From Acetofilamentum sp. (GTDB lineage: Bacteria > Bacteroidota > Bacteroidia > Bacteroidales > JAFGXI01), in NCBI GenBank assembly GCA_020720565.1, contig DYOK01000149.1:1-6746 (forward strand): a stretch of 6,746 nucleotides of DNA, given 5' to 3'. How positions within the stretch are numbered: position 1 is the first letter of the stretch; the number at the start of each line of letters is the position of its first letter. Both the position numbers and the translations under genes were made by a program. Below the pieces are notes generated by a model. The model did not search any database, had not been told where the DNA came from, and saw nothing but the letters and a program-made list of their open reading frames with translations. Below are positions 1 through 6,363 of the stretch, piece by piece.

Positions 1-40
1 AACAAATAAACAAGGCATAGAGGCGGCTGTTATTGAACAT
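1..40 (-). CDS. Possible start of a divergent gene, cut by the window edge
   Basis: Reading the minus strand, an ATG at 40-38 opens a frame that starts MFNNSRLYALFIC and continues past the left edge. A basic residue followed by a hydrophobic run could be the beginning of a signal peptide or membrane segment. The leader just before the ATG is A-rich with no Shine-Dalgarno sequence, which fits Bacteroidota. A candidate promoter box lies about 75 bases upstream on the same strand. Only 13 codons are visible, so the product cannot be named and the frame may be accidental. Confidence 0.2.
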   Translation of the reverse strand, partial: MFNNSRLYALFIC

Positions 41-112
41 CTTTGCTTTATTGGTACGTATTTTATGCCGAATTACCCATGCTTTTTTATTACTTTTGTT
101 AATTGAGAATTG

Positions 113-120
113 CAAATATG
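113..120 (-). promoter_or_regulatory. Candidate -7 promoter box for a divergent minus-strand gene
   Basis: The minus strand reads CATATTTG here, followed by CAA, which matches the Bacteroidota -7 consensus TAnnTTTG at all but the first base. I could not find a convincing TTTG -33 element at the usual 19-21 base spacing. The position would suit transcription leftward into the frame starting at base 40. Confidence 0.25.
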
Positions 121-141
121 ATACAATAACTTTTTATCTGA

Positions 142-173
142 TTTGTCAATTGTTTAGAGAATTTTTATCGTTT
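142..173 (+). promoter_or_regulatory. Candidate gcvT promoter
   Basis: TTTG at 142-145 could be a -33 element. It is followed after 20 bases by TATCGTTT at 166-173, a partial match to the -7 consensus TAnnTTTG. Transcription would begin around 180, giving a very short A-rich leader before the ATG at 194. The -7 match is imperfect, so this is only the best candidate in the interval. Confidence 0.3.
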
Positions 174-193
174 TACAAAAAATTAAAACCAAA

Positions 194-1297
194 ATGAAAA
201 GCACTGCATTTACTCAGTATCATATCGATTTAGGTGCGAAGATGGCCGAATTTGCGGGCTATAACATGCCCATACAATACGAAGGAATTAACGAAGAACA
301 CCGAATTGTTCGCGAAGGAGTGGGCGTTTTTGATGTGTCGCACATGGGCGAATTTTGGGTAAAAGGGCCCAAAGCTTTTGCTTTTGTTCAAAAGCTTACT
401 ACAAACGATGTGGCAGCCTTAACCGACGGAAAAGTACAATATTCGGCATTTCCAAATGGCAATGGAGGTTTGGTCGACGACTTATTGGTTTATCGGGTAG
501 ATGCTTTAACCTATTTGTTAGTTGTAAATGCCGCAAATATCGACAAAGATTGGGCACATTGTATCCAAATTGCTAAAGAAATGGGCTTAGAAATAGGCAA
601 AGAAATTTACAATGCTTCGGACGAAATTGCTCAGTTGGCTGTTCAAGGTCCTATGGCACTAAAAGCCATGCAGAAAATTATCGGTCAACCCATCGAAGAT
701 ATGGAGTATTACACTTTCAAAAAATTGAACATTGCAGGTATAAAAGATGCCATTTTTTCTACTACAGGTTACACTGGTTCGGGAGGTTGCGAAATTTATG
801 TGGCTAACGAAGATGCCGATAAATTGTGGAAAGCAGTTTTCGAGGCAGGAGCAGAGTTTGGTATCAAACCAATAGGTCTTGGTGCAAGAGATACCCTCCG
901 TTTAGAAAAAGGTTTTTGCTTATACGGTCACGATATCGACGATACACGTTCGACCATTGAAGCGGGCTTAGGTTGGATTACCAAATTTGTTGAGGGTAAC
1001 GATTTTATCGATCGACCAAGATTCGAGGCCCAAAAGAACGAAGGCACTGCACAACGTCTTAAAGGTTTTGTGATGGTCGATAAAGGAATTCCACGTCAAC
1101 ACTATACCGTGGTCGATGCACAAGGGCAAACCATTGGCGAAGTCACATCGGGAACCATGTCGCCCATGATGAAAGTTGGTGTCGGAATGGCCTATTTAAA
1201 CAAAGGTTTTTGGAAAGAAGGGTCTGAAATTTTTATTCAGATACGTGACAAAAATTTAAAAGCAAAAGTAGTGGCGCTACCTATTTATAACGGATAG
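194..1297 (+). CDS. gcvT: Aminomethyltransferase, glycine cleavage system T-protein
   Basis: This 367-residue protein is GcvT. It takes the aminomethyl group carried on the lipoyl arm of H-protein, releases ammonia and transfers the one-carbon unit to tetrahydrofolate, forming 5,10-methylenetetrahydrofolate in the cytoplasm. The sequence shows the expected family landmarks: the N-terminal FAGYNMPIQY segment, GVFDVSHMGE (44-53), NGGLVDDLLV (90-99) with the Asp95/Asp96 pair that contains the family's catalytic aspartate, a TGYTG block (191-195) ending in Glu200, GLGARDTLRLEKG (228-240), and the C-terminal EVTSGTMSP block (316-324). Length is normal for the family. The start is the first ATG in frame and has an A-rich leader without a Shine-Dalgarno sequence, as usual in Bacteroidota. 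No gcvH or gcvP is in the window, so the other subunits must lie elsewhere. A strong terminator 20 bases after the stop suggests a monocistronic unit or the end of one. The TGYTG block reads SGGCE afterwards, a small variation from the common EGFE-like form. Confidence 0.96.
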   Translation: MKSTAFTQYHIDLGAKMAEFAGYNMPIQYEGINEEHRIVREGVGVFDVSHMGEFWVKGPKAFAFVQKLTTNDVAALTDGKVQYSAFPNGNGGLVDDLLVYRVDALTYLLVVNAANIDKDWAHCIQIAKEMGLEIGKEIYNASDEIAQLAVQGPMALKAMQKIIGQPIEDMEYYTFKKLNIAGIKDAIFSTTGYTGSGGCEIYVANEDADKLWKAVFEAGAEFGIKPIGLGARDTLRLEKGFCLYGHDIDDTRSTIEAGLGWITKFVEGNDFIDRPRFEAQKNEGTAQRLKGFVMVDKGIPRQHYTVVDAQGQTIGEVTSGTMSPMMKVGVGMAYLNKGFWKEGSEIFIQIRDKNLKAKVVALPIYNG

Positions 1298-1316
1298 TCT
1301 ACACAAACAATCACAC

Positions 1317-1354
1317 AAAGCTCATTGTCTTAGTTTTAGATAATGAGCTTTTTT
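1317..1354 (+). terminator. Rho-independent terminator after gcvT
   Basis: A 13-bp stem pairs 1318-1330 (AAGCTCATTGTCT) with 1338-1350 (AGATAATGAGCTT), with one G-U pair and a seven-base loop. It is followed directly by a T run at 1349-1354. It begins 20 bases after the gcvT stop codon, which is the classic arrangement for an intrinsic terminator and separates gcvT from ettA. Confidence 0.85.
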
Positions 1355-1508
1355 AGTGGCTTTGAATTTTCTGGAAAGTTAAGGTCTTCGAACTGTTTAT
1401 TATTCTTGTAACCATCAATATATCTGCTTTCTAGCTTGATAAAATACGACATTATATTATTCTGTGTACTTAGAACAGATTAGATAGTAAAGTCTTGATA
1501 ATTTTCAA

Positions 1509-1516
1509 TATTTTTG
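1509..1516 (+). promoter_or_regulatory. Candidate -7 box of the ettA promoter
   Basis: TATTTTTG, followed by CAAA, is a full match to the Bacteroidota -7 consensus TAnnTTTG. It sits 24 bases before the ettA ATG, implying a short leader. No clear TTTG -33 element stands at the expected spacing, so the upstream half of the promoter is weak or divergent. Positions 1355-1508 before it hold no gene or other feature that I can recognise. Confidence 0.5.
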
Positions 1517-1540
1517 CAAATTATTTAAAGAACACATTAT

Positions 1541-3229
1541 ATGTCAGAAGATAGACAAATCATTTTTTCGATGGAGGGGATTAACAAAATCTATCCGTCG
1601 AGCAATAAGCAAGTGTTAAAAAACATTTATCTTAGTTTTTACTATGGTGCAAAAATTGGAATACTCGGTTTAAATGGCTCGGGTAAATCTACTTTGTTAA
1701 AGATTATTGCTGGAATCGAAAAAGAGTACCAAGGCCACGTGGTTTTTGCACCTAACTACACGGTAGGTTATCTCGAGCAAGATCCACAGCTCGACGAAAA
1801 CAAAACAGTAATCGACATTGTTAGAGAAGGTGTTTCCGAAACGGTTGCAATTCTTGACGAGTACAATAAAATCAACGATATGTTTGGCTTGCCAGAGGTT
1901 TACGAGAATCCTGACAAAATGGACGAATTGATGAAACGTCAAGAGCAACTTCAAGATAAAATTGATGCGACCAATGCATGGGATTTAGATACAAAACTCG
2001 AAATTGCGATGGATGCACTGCGTACACCCTCTGGCGATACACCAATTAAAAACTTGTCGGGTGGCGAGCGCCGCAGAGTGGCACTTTGCCGTTTGTTGTT
2101 GCAAGAACCAGATGTGTTGCTTCTCGACGAGCCTACCAACCACCTCGATGCAGAATCGGTACAATGGCTCGAACAACATTTGCAACAGTATGCAGGAACC
2201 ATTATTGCGGTGACTCACGATCGTTATTTTCTCGATAATGTGGCGGGGTGGATTTTGGAGCTTGACCGTGGCGAAGGGATACCTTGGAAAGGTAATTATT
2301 CGTCGTGGCTCGATCAAAAAACGAAACGAATGGCTTTGGAAGAAAAGCAAGCTTCTAAACGACGCAAAACGCTTGAACGCGAGTTAGAATGGGTCAATAT
2401 GGGGGCTAAAGGTCGTCATACCAAATCGAAATCGCGTCTCGATAATTACGAAAAATTGCTAAACGAAGAGCAAAAAGACAAAGAAGAAAAATTAGAATTG
2501 TATATTCCTAACGGACCACGATTAGGAACCAATGTAATCGAAGCCAAAGGGGTTGCCAAAGGTTTTGGCGATCGTTTATTGTACGAAAACCTCGAATTCA
2601 ATCTACCGCCAAACGGCATAGTGGGGGTTATTGGTCCTAATGGAGCCGGCAAAACCACCTTGTTTAAAATGATTATGGGCGTTGAGACGGTCGATGCGGG
2701 TACTTTTTCGGTTGGCGAAACTGTAAAAATTGCCTATGTCGATCAAAACCATTCCAATCTTAATCCAGAGAAAACCATTTGGGAAAACTTTGCCGATGGC
2801 CAAGAACAGATTATGATGGGTGGAAAATTGGTCAACTCAAGAGCTTACTTGTCACGCTTCAACTATGGCGGTTCCGACCAAAATAAGAAAGTAAAAGAAC
2901 TGTCGGGGGGTGAAAGAAATCGCTTGCATTTGGCTATGACCCTACGCGAAGAAGGTAATGTATTGTTACTCGATGAGCCAACCAACGATCTTGATATCAA
3001 TACTTTAAGAGCATTGGAAGAAGGGCTCGAAAATTTTGCAGGTTGTGCTGTAATCATTTCGCACGATCGTTGGTTTTTAGACCGAGTTTGTACCCATATC
3101 TTAGCTTTCGAAGGAGATAGCCAAGTGATGTATTTCGAGGGTAGTTTCTCTGAGTACGAAGCTAACAAAAAGAAACGCTTGGGCGATGTACAACCTAAGC
3201 GCATCAAATACAAACCTTTGGTTCGATAA
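1541..3229 (+). CDS. ettA: Energy-dependent translational throttle protein EttA (ABC-F ATPase)
   Basis: This 562-residue cytoplasmic ABC-F protein has two ATP-binding cassettes and no membrane segments, so it is not a transporter. EttA binds the ribosomal E site and links entry into the elongation cycle to the ATP/ADP ratio. Cassette 1 has Walker A GLNGSGKST (about 43-51), signature LSGGE (about 173-177), Walker B VLLLDEPTNHLD (about 193-204) and the switch histidine in THDR. Next comes the charged linker (about 257-310), with EWVNMGAKGRHTKSKSRL as the P-site tRNA interaction motif. Cassette 2 has GPNGAGKTT (about 366-374), ELSGGERNR, and VLLLDEPTNDLDINTLRALE followed by SHDRWFLDR. The NDLDINTLRALEE wording and the C-terminal PKRIKYK tail are characteristic of EttA rather than Uup, YbiT or antibiotic-resistance ABC-F proteins. 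Length is close to the E. coli protein (about 555). The start gives the expected N-terminus before the first cassette. It is flanked by a terminator on each side, so it is probably transcribed alone. Confidence 0.95.
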   Translation: MSEDRQIIFSMEGINKIYPSSNKQVLKNIYLSFYYGAKIGILGLNGSGKSTLLKIIAGIEKEYQGHVVFAPNYTVGYLEQDPQLDENKTVIDIVREGVSETVAILDEYNKINDMFGLPEVYENPDKMDELMKRQEQLQDKIDATNAWDLDTKLEIAMDALRTPSGDTPIKNLSGGERRRVALCRLLLQEPDVLLLDEPTNHLDAESVQWLEQHLQQYAGTIIAVTHDRYFLDNVAGWILELDRGEGIPWKGNYSSWLDQKTKRMALEEKQASKRRKTLERELEWVNMGAKGRHTKSKSRLDNYEKLLNEEQKDKEEKLELYIPNGPRLGTNVIEAKGVAKGFGDRLLYENLEFNLPPNGIVGVIGPNGAGKTTLFKMIMGVETVDAGTFSVGETVKIAYVDQNHSNLNPEKTIWENFADGQEQIMMGGKLVNSRAYLSRFNYGGSDQNKKVKELSGGERNRLHLAMTLREEGNVLLLDEPTNDLDINTLRALEEGLENFAGCAVIISHDRWFLDRVCTHILAFEGDSQVMYFEGSFSEYEANKKKRLGDVQPKRIKYKPLVR

Positions 3230-3248
3230 GGTATTTGAGTATCACACC

Positions 3249-3289
3249 AAAAAATCAAGGCCGTTCAAATTGAGCGGCCTTGTTTTTTT
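3249..3289. terminator. Bidirectional terminator between ettA and the nfn operon
   Basis: A perfect 8-bp GC-rich stem pairs CAAGGCCG (3256-3263) with CGGCCTTG (3275-3282). On the plus strand pairing can continue inward to a tight three-base loop. A T run (3283-3289) follows on the plus strand. An A run (3249-3254) precedes it, giving a T run on the minus strand. It lies 26 bases past the ettA stop and 23 bases past the end of the minus-strand GltD-like gene, so one hairpin can end both convergent transcripts. Confidence 0.88.
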
Positions 3290-3305
3290 AATCCAATATT
3301 GGAGT

Positions 3306-4778
3306 TTAGAATTTCGATTTAAGGTATTGATCGATGCCATCGGCAGCACGTCGTCCGTCGCCCATAGCAAGGATTACGGTAGCACCACCTCGAACAATAT
3401 CACCACCAGCAAAAATATCTTCGATAGACGATTGCATTTGGTCGTTTACCACAATAGTGCCCCATTTTGACATGTTCAAATTAGGCAAGCTGCGCGGAAT
3501 AAGTGGGTTAGGAGAGACCCCAACGGCAACAACTACAGTATCGGTTTCTACTATCTCGATGGCACCTTCGATGGGTACTGGACGTCTACGGCCTGAACTA
3601 TCGGGCTCACCCAATTCCATTTTCTGTAATTTCATAGATTTAACACGTCGCTGATCGTCGCCAAGGTATTCGATAGGATTGTGCAGATTTAAGAACTCAA
3701 TACCTTCTTCTTGAGCGTGCTTCACCTCTTCGATACGAGCGGGCATTTCTTCGATAGACCGTCGATAGATAATCATGGCACGATTGGCACCCAAACGTTT
3801 GGCTGTGCGGACAGAGTCCATGGCGGTATTACCGCCGCCAATAACGGCTACATTTTTTCCGCTAAAAACCGGAGTGTCGAATTCAGATTTTGCAGCGTTC
3901 ATCAAATTAACACGAGTCAGATACTCGTTCGAAGAGAAAATATTGATTAAGTTTTCGCCCGGGATATTCATAAAATTAGGTAATCCGGCACCACTGGCTA
4001 CAAAAAATGCTTTGAATCCTTCGACACGTAAATCGTCGAATGTAGCCGTTTTACCCACAATAAAGTTGGTCACAAACTTGACGCCCATTTTGGTTAATGT
4101 GCTCACTTCTACATCGACAATTTCGTTGGGTAAACGAAACTCGGGAATACCATATTTGAGTACACCGCCAATTTCGTGTAAGGCTTCGAAGACGGTTACG
4201 TCGTAACCAAATTTAACCAAATCGAAAGCTGCGGCTAAACCACCTGGCCCACCACCAATTACAGCTACCTTAATGTGATTGTGATGGCTGATTTCGGGTA
4301 TCGAAATTTTACCAGACTTGCGTTCAAAATCGGCTGCAAAACGCTCTAAATAACCGATGGCAACGCTAGGTAAATTGAGTTTTTGAGTATAGAAACACTT
4401 TTGCTCGCATTGTATTTCTTGTGGGCAAACACGACCGCAAACAGCAGGGAACGAATTGGTTTCTTTAATGGAAGCTGCCGCTGCCAAGAAGTCACCTTTT
4501 TCGATGTTTTTAATAAATTTAGGGATATTAATGTTAACGGGGCAGCCCGAAATACATGTGGGATCGCCACAGTCTAAGCAGCGTTGGGCTTCTTTCATGG
4601 CCATTTCCATGGTCAAGCCTGTGTTGACTTCGATGTTGTTGGTATTTCGAACATGAGGGTTTTCCTCGGGCATGTGCACTTTTTCGATAGCAGTTCGATC
4701 CTTCGATTTAATATTAGAACGAAGTTCTTTACGCCATTCTTGATTGCGTTGTTCTTTTAAGTATTCGGCAAAGTCCAT
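3306..4778 (-). CDS. nfnB: GltD-like iron-sulfur flavoprotein, probable large subunit of NADH-dependent ferredoxin:NADP+ oxidoreductase (NfnB)
   Basis: This 490-residue protein belongs to the glutamate synthase small-subunit (GltD) family. The N-terminal part carries eight cysteines in two clusters: C67, C70, C75, C79 and C114, C118, C124, C128. These fit the two [4Fe-4S] sites of the family. An FAD-binding Rossmann motif, VAVIGGGPGGLAAA (171-184), follows. A second dinucleotide motif, VAVIGGGNTAMDSVRTAKRLG (310-330), comes with YRRS and EMPAR, the usual NADPH-phosphate-binding region. Near the end GGDIVRGGATVILAMGDGRRAA closes the FAD site. It is commonly annotated as glutamate synthase small subunit, but no gltB-like large subunit is present. 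The gene immediately upstream in the same operon is the FNR-like partner found in NfnAB, so electron bifurcation between NADH, NADPH and ferredoxin is the more likely role. A sulfide dehydrogenase (SudAB) label is the main alternative for this same pair. The ATG lies 6 bases after the partner's stop codon. Length is normal. Confidence 0.88.
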   Translation of the reverse strand: MDFAEYLKEQRNQEWRKELRSNIKSKDRTAIEKVHMPEENPHVRNTNNIEVNTGLTMEMAMKEAQRCLDCGDPTCISGCPVNINIPKFIKNIEKGDFLAAAASIKETNSFPAVCGRVCPQEIQCEQKCFYTQKLNLPSVAIGYLERFAADFERKSGKISIPEISHHNHIKVAVIGGGPGGLAAAFDLVKFGYDVTVFEALHEIGGVLKYGIPEFRLPNEIVDVEVSTLTKMGVKFVTNFIVGKTATFDDLRVEGFKAFFVASGAGLPNFMNIPGENLINIFSSNEYLTRVNLMNAAKSEFDTPVFSGKNVAVIGGGNTAMDSVRTAKRLGANRAMIIYRRSIEEMPARIEEVKHAQEEGIEFLNLHNPIEYLGDDQRRVKSMKLQKMELGEPDSSGRRRPVPIEGAIEIVETDTVVVAVGVSPNPLIPRSLPNLNMSKWGTIVVNDQMQSSIEDIFAGGDIVRGGATVILAMGDGRRAADGIDQYLKSKF

Positions 4779-4784
4779 AGTTGA

Positions 4785-5624
4785 TTAATGCTTTCGTTTA
4801 CATTCGTGTTCGTGAGCTTCGTAAGCCACTTTCTCTTGAGTTTTATAGGCACCCAAACGTTCAATCATTTCGTCGAAATCGACCTGATGGGCGTCAAATT
4901 CAGGGCCGTCGACGCAAACAAATTTGGTTTGTCCGCCTACGCTTACTCGGCAAGCGCCGCACATCCCCGTTCCATCGACCATTATTGTGTTTAAACTGGC
5001 TTGTGTAGGGATATTAAATTCTTTGGTCGTTAGCGAGGCAAACTTCATCATGATGGCTGGGCCAATAATAATGGATTCGTCAATTTTTTCTCGTTGGATA
5101 ACCGCTTTCATTCCATCGGTTACTAAACCTTTTTGTCCATAAGAACCATCGTCGGTCATAATGATTAACTCATCGGAATGTAGACGCATTTCGTCTTCGA
5201 GAATAATCAAATCTTTGTTACGAGCAGCTAAGATGGTTACCACACGATTGCCTGCTTTTTTAAAAGCTTCGACAATAGGGAGCATCGGAGCCACTCCAAC
5301 GCCACCACCACAAGCTAAGATGGTGCCTACTTTATGCACTTTTGTGGCTTCGCCCAATGGGCCTACAATGTCTAAAATGGTATCGCCAACTTTCATGTCG
5401 CAAAGCTTAGCCGACGAAACCCCCACACGTTGTACTACCAACATAATGGTGCCCTGTTCTGGGTCGGAACCTGCAATAGTGAGTGGAATACGTTCGCCTG
5501 CTGCATCGGCTCTTATGATGACAAAATGCCCTGCCTTTCGGCTTTTTGCTATATAGGGCGAGCGAATAATCAGTTTGACTACATTTTCTGAAAAGTTTAC
5601 TTTTTCTAATATCTCGTTGGCCAT
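4785..5624 (-). CDS. nfnA: FNR/PyrK-like FAD- and [2Fe-2S]-binding subunit, probable NfnA
   Basis: This 279-residue protein is of the ferredoxin-NADP+ reductase / dihydroorotate dehydrogenase electron-transfer subunit family. It has an FAD-binding RIPLTI motif (45-50), which is the family's RxxxT signature. The NAD-binding pocket is CGGGVGVAPMLPI (105-117). The C-terminal [2Fe-2S] site lies in VDGTGMCGACRV plus FVCVDGPEFD, giving Asp217, Cys222, Cys225 and Cys237. One aspartate with three cysteines is the known ligand set of NfnA. In the Nfn complex this subunit binds NADH and handles the bifurcating electrons with the larger partner encoded just downstream (6-base gap, same strand). No pyrD is nearby, which argues against a PyrK role. 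The tail ends in a His/Cys/Lys-rich stretch (HEHECKRKH) of unknown importance. The start ATG has an A-rich leader. This is the first gene of the two-gene operon. Confidence 0.87.
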   Translation of the reverse strand: MANEILEKVNFSENVVKLIIRSPYIAKSRKAGHFVIIRADAAGERIPLTIAGSDPEQGTIMLVVQRVGVSSAKLCDMKVGDTILDIVGPLGEATKVHKVGTILACGGGVGVAPMLPIVEAFKKAGNRVVTILAARNKDLIILEDEMRLHSDELIIMTDDGSYGQKGLVTDGMKAVIQREKIDESIIIGPAIMMKFASLTTKEFNIPTQASLNTIMVDGTGMCGACRVSVGGQTKFVCVDGPEFDAHQVDFDEMIERLGAYKTQEKVAYEAHEHECKRKH

Positions 5625-5639
5625 AGTTAAAAATTTAGC

Positions 5640-5667
5640 TAAAGATAGATGTATTTTGGTAAAGATA
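5640..5667 (-). promoter_or_regulatory. Candidate nfn operon promoter region with tandem TATCTTTA boxes
   Basis: On the minus strand the 8-base sequence TATCTTTA occurs twice, at 5647-5640 and 5667-5660, exactly 20 bases apart. It matches the Bacteroidota -7 consensus TAnnTTTG except for the last base. Either copy could be a -7 box for the operon whose first ATG is at 5624. Neither has a clear TTTG -33 element. A short palindrome, TGATAAATATCA (5683-5694), lies just upstream and could be an operator, but palindromes of this size are common in AT-rich DNA. Confidence 0.3.
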
Positions 5668-5935
5668 ATAAAAATCTAAAACTGATAAATATCATACTTA
5701 ATAGGCTAGATAGTATCATAAGTAAATATATAGTTTGTTAAGATGCTAGAGTATGGGCAAGTTTAATTTGTAATCTGATTTTAAATATCAGATAATTAAA
5801 TAGATGACAAGCAATGAGTGAGCATGGGTTAAAAACTTACAATTCAGATGTTGTGTTGTAAAACATAAATATTGGTTAATTGCTTTAAGCGTACTGAATT
5901 TATTGTCATAATAGCTAAAACATTTCAATTCCTAA
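5668..5935. other. AT-rich intergenic stretch without a recognisable gene
   Basis: I see no open frame with coding character, tRNA or rRNA here. The only structures are the small palindrome at 5683-5694 and a hairpin pairing ATCTGAT (5773-5779) with ATCAGAT (5787-5793) around a seven-base loop. The hairpin lacks a following T run, so it is not a good terminator. The stretch is rich in stop codons in every frame and may be decayed DNA or a long 5' region of the nfn operon. Confidence 0.5.
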
Positions 5936-6163
5936 ATGGTGCGATTAAAAGCCGTTTGATTTCTTACAAATTTAAACGTTTTTATTGACTTTACTCAGCT
6001 CTATTTAGGAGCTTTTGTTGTCGATGTCGAATCCTATTATTTGGCCTGTGCTTCGACAACTTATGTATTTTATTGGTTATCAGTACGTCAAAGAACAACG
6101 TGCATGTTTTTGTTTTTTAATTTGGTTTTTTCTTTTTGTTCGACAATTAAAAGCACCTTATAG
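5936..6163 (+). pseudogene. Possible decayed membrane-protein gene (N-terminal part)
   Basis: From ATG at 5936 the frame reads MVRLKAV, then a TGA stop at 5957-5959, then continues openly with FLTNLNVFIDF and a strongly hydrophobic stretch including ESYYLACASTTYVFYWL up to a TAG at 6161-6163. One base changed in TGA would give Trp and a continuous frame. The pattern of a short basic N-terminus then hydrophobic segments looks like the beginning of an integral membrane protein. It faintly recalls UbiA-like prenyltransferase relatives found in Bacteroidota. A second frame from about 6048, reading YFIGYQYVKEQR, could be the displaced continuation after a frameshift. The resemblance is weak and AT-rich DNA easily encodes hydrophobic peptides, so this may be noise. 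Confidence 0.25.
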
Positions 6164-6304
6164 AAATTGATCTAGACTTTGCTTTTCGTACCCTACTACT
6201 TCTTTTTCGAGCCATTTTTCTTGCCTGGTTTTAAAAATGACAAGACTATCTTCGTCTTGTAACATGATTGTTTTTGCTTTTTCTTTTAAGGGGAGTTCTA
6301 TAAA
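6158..6304 (-). pseudogene. Short unrecognised reading frame, possible C-terminal gene remnant
   Basis: On the minus strand an open frame of 48 codons ends at TAA (6160-6158). It is bounded upstream by a TAA at 6307-6305. Its product is hydrophilic and ends EKWLEKEVVGYEKQSLDQFL, and its charged composition looks like real protein rather than random translation. The only internal ATG is at 6265-6263, giving 35 residues if used. I do not recognise the family. One reading is that it is the C-terminal end of a gene whose front was removed when the neighbouring IS5-type element arrived. The region contains a hairpin (ACAAGAC 6240-6246 with GTCTTGT 6254-6260). It could also be a chance frame. Confidence 0.25.
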
Positions 6305-6363
6305 TTAAGATTTTGATATTCAGATTATTATATGTATAATTGTGTATTAAAATCAGTATAAGA

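Larger units (their letters stand above)
1..193. other. Intergenic region upstream of gcvT
   Basis: This stretch holds no complete gene. On the plus strand a short frame is open from base 2 to a TGA at 104-106, but its translation resembles no protein I know and it has poor coding character. On the minus strand a frame beginning with ATG at 40-38 runs off the left edge. I looked for a glycine riboswitch, which often precedes glycine-cleavage genes, and saw no paired-aptamer structure. The final 50 bases before gcvT are very AT-rich, as expected for a Bacteroidota leader. Confidence 0.6.

Noticed and set aside
107..193. Glycine riboswitch upstream of gcvT
   Set aside because: The region is a short AT-rich leader with no stem structures resembling the aptamer. 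The likely transcript leader is too short to hold one.
1985..2350. 121-residue open frame antisense to ettA
   Set aside because: It lies wholly inside the strongly supported ettA coding sequence, its translation shows no recognisable domain, and ettA codon structure explains its openness.
1541..3229. ABC transporter ATP-binding subunit or antibiotic-resistance ABC-F protein
   Set aside because: Two cassettes in one chain with a tRNA-interaction linker, no membrane segments and the EttA-specific NDLDINTLRALEE and PKRIKYK wording identify EttA instead.
2863..3258. 131-residue open frame antisense to the 3' end of ettA, starting within the terminator region
   Set aside because: Low-complexity serine/arginine-rich translation typical of the reverse complement of a real gene. 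It would start inside the bidirectional terminator.
3775..4206. 143-residue plus-strand frame inside the nfnB-like gene
   Set aside because: Antisense shadow of a protein with clear FAD and NAD motifs; it has no family signature of its own.
5161..5556. 131-residue plus-strand frame inside the nfnA-like gene
   Set aside because: Antisense shadow; proline/threonine/serine-rich translation without recognisable motifs.
5773..5793. Terminator-like hairpin in the gene-poor interval
   Set aside because: Only a 7-bp AT-rich stem, with no T run following on the plus strand and no gene ending nearby.
6017..6060. Inverted repeat GTTGTCGA / TCGACAAC as a transposon end or attachment site
   Set aside because: The arms are only 8 bp, 28 bases apart, with no flanking target duplication. 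TCGA-containing words are common in this genome's coding DNA.
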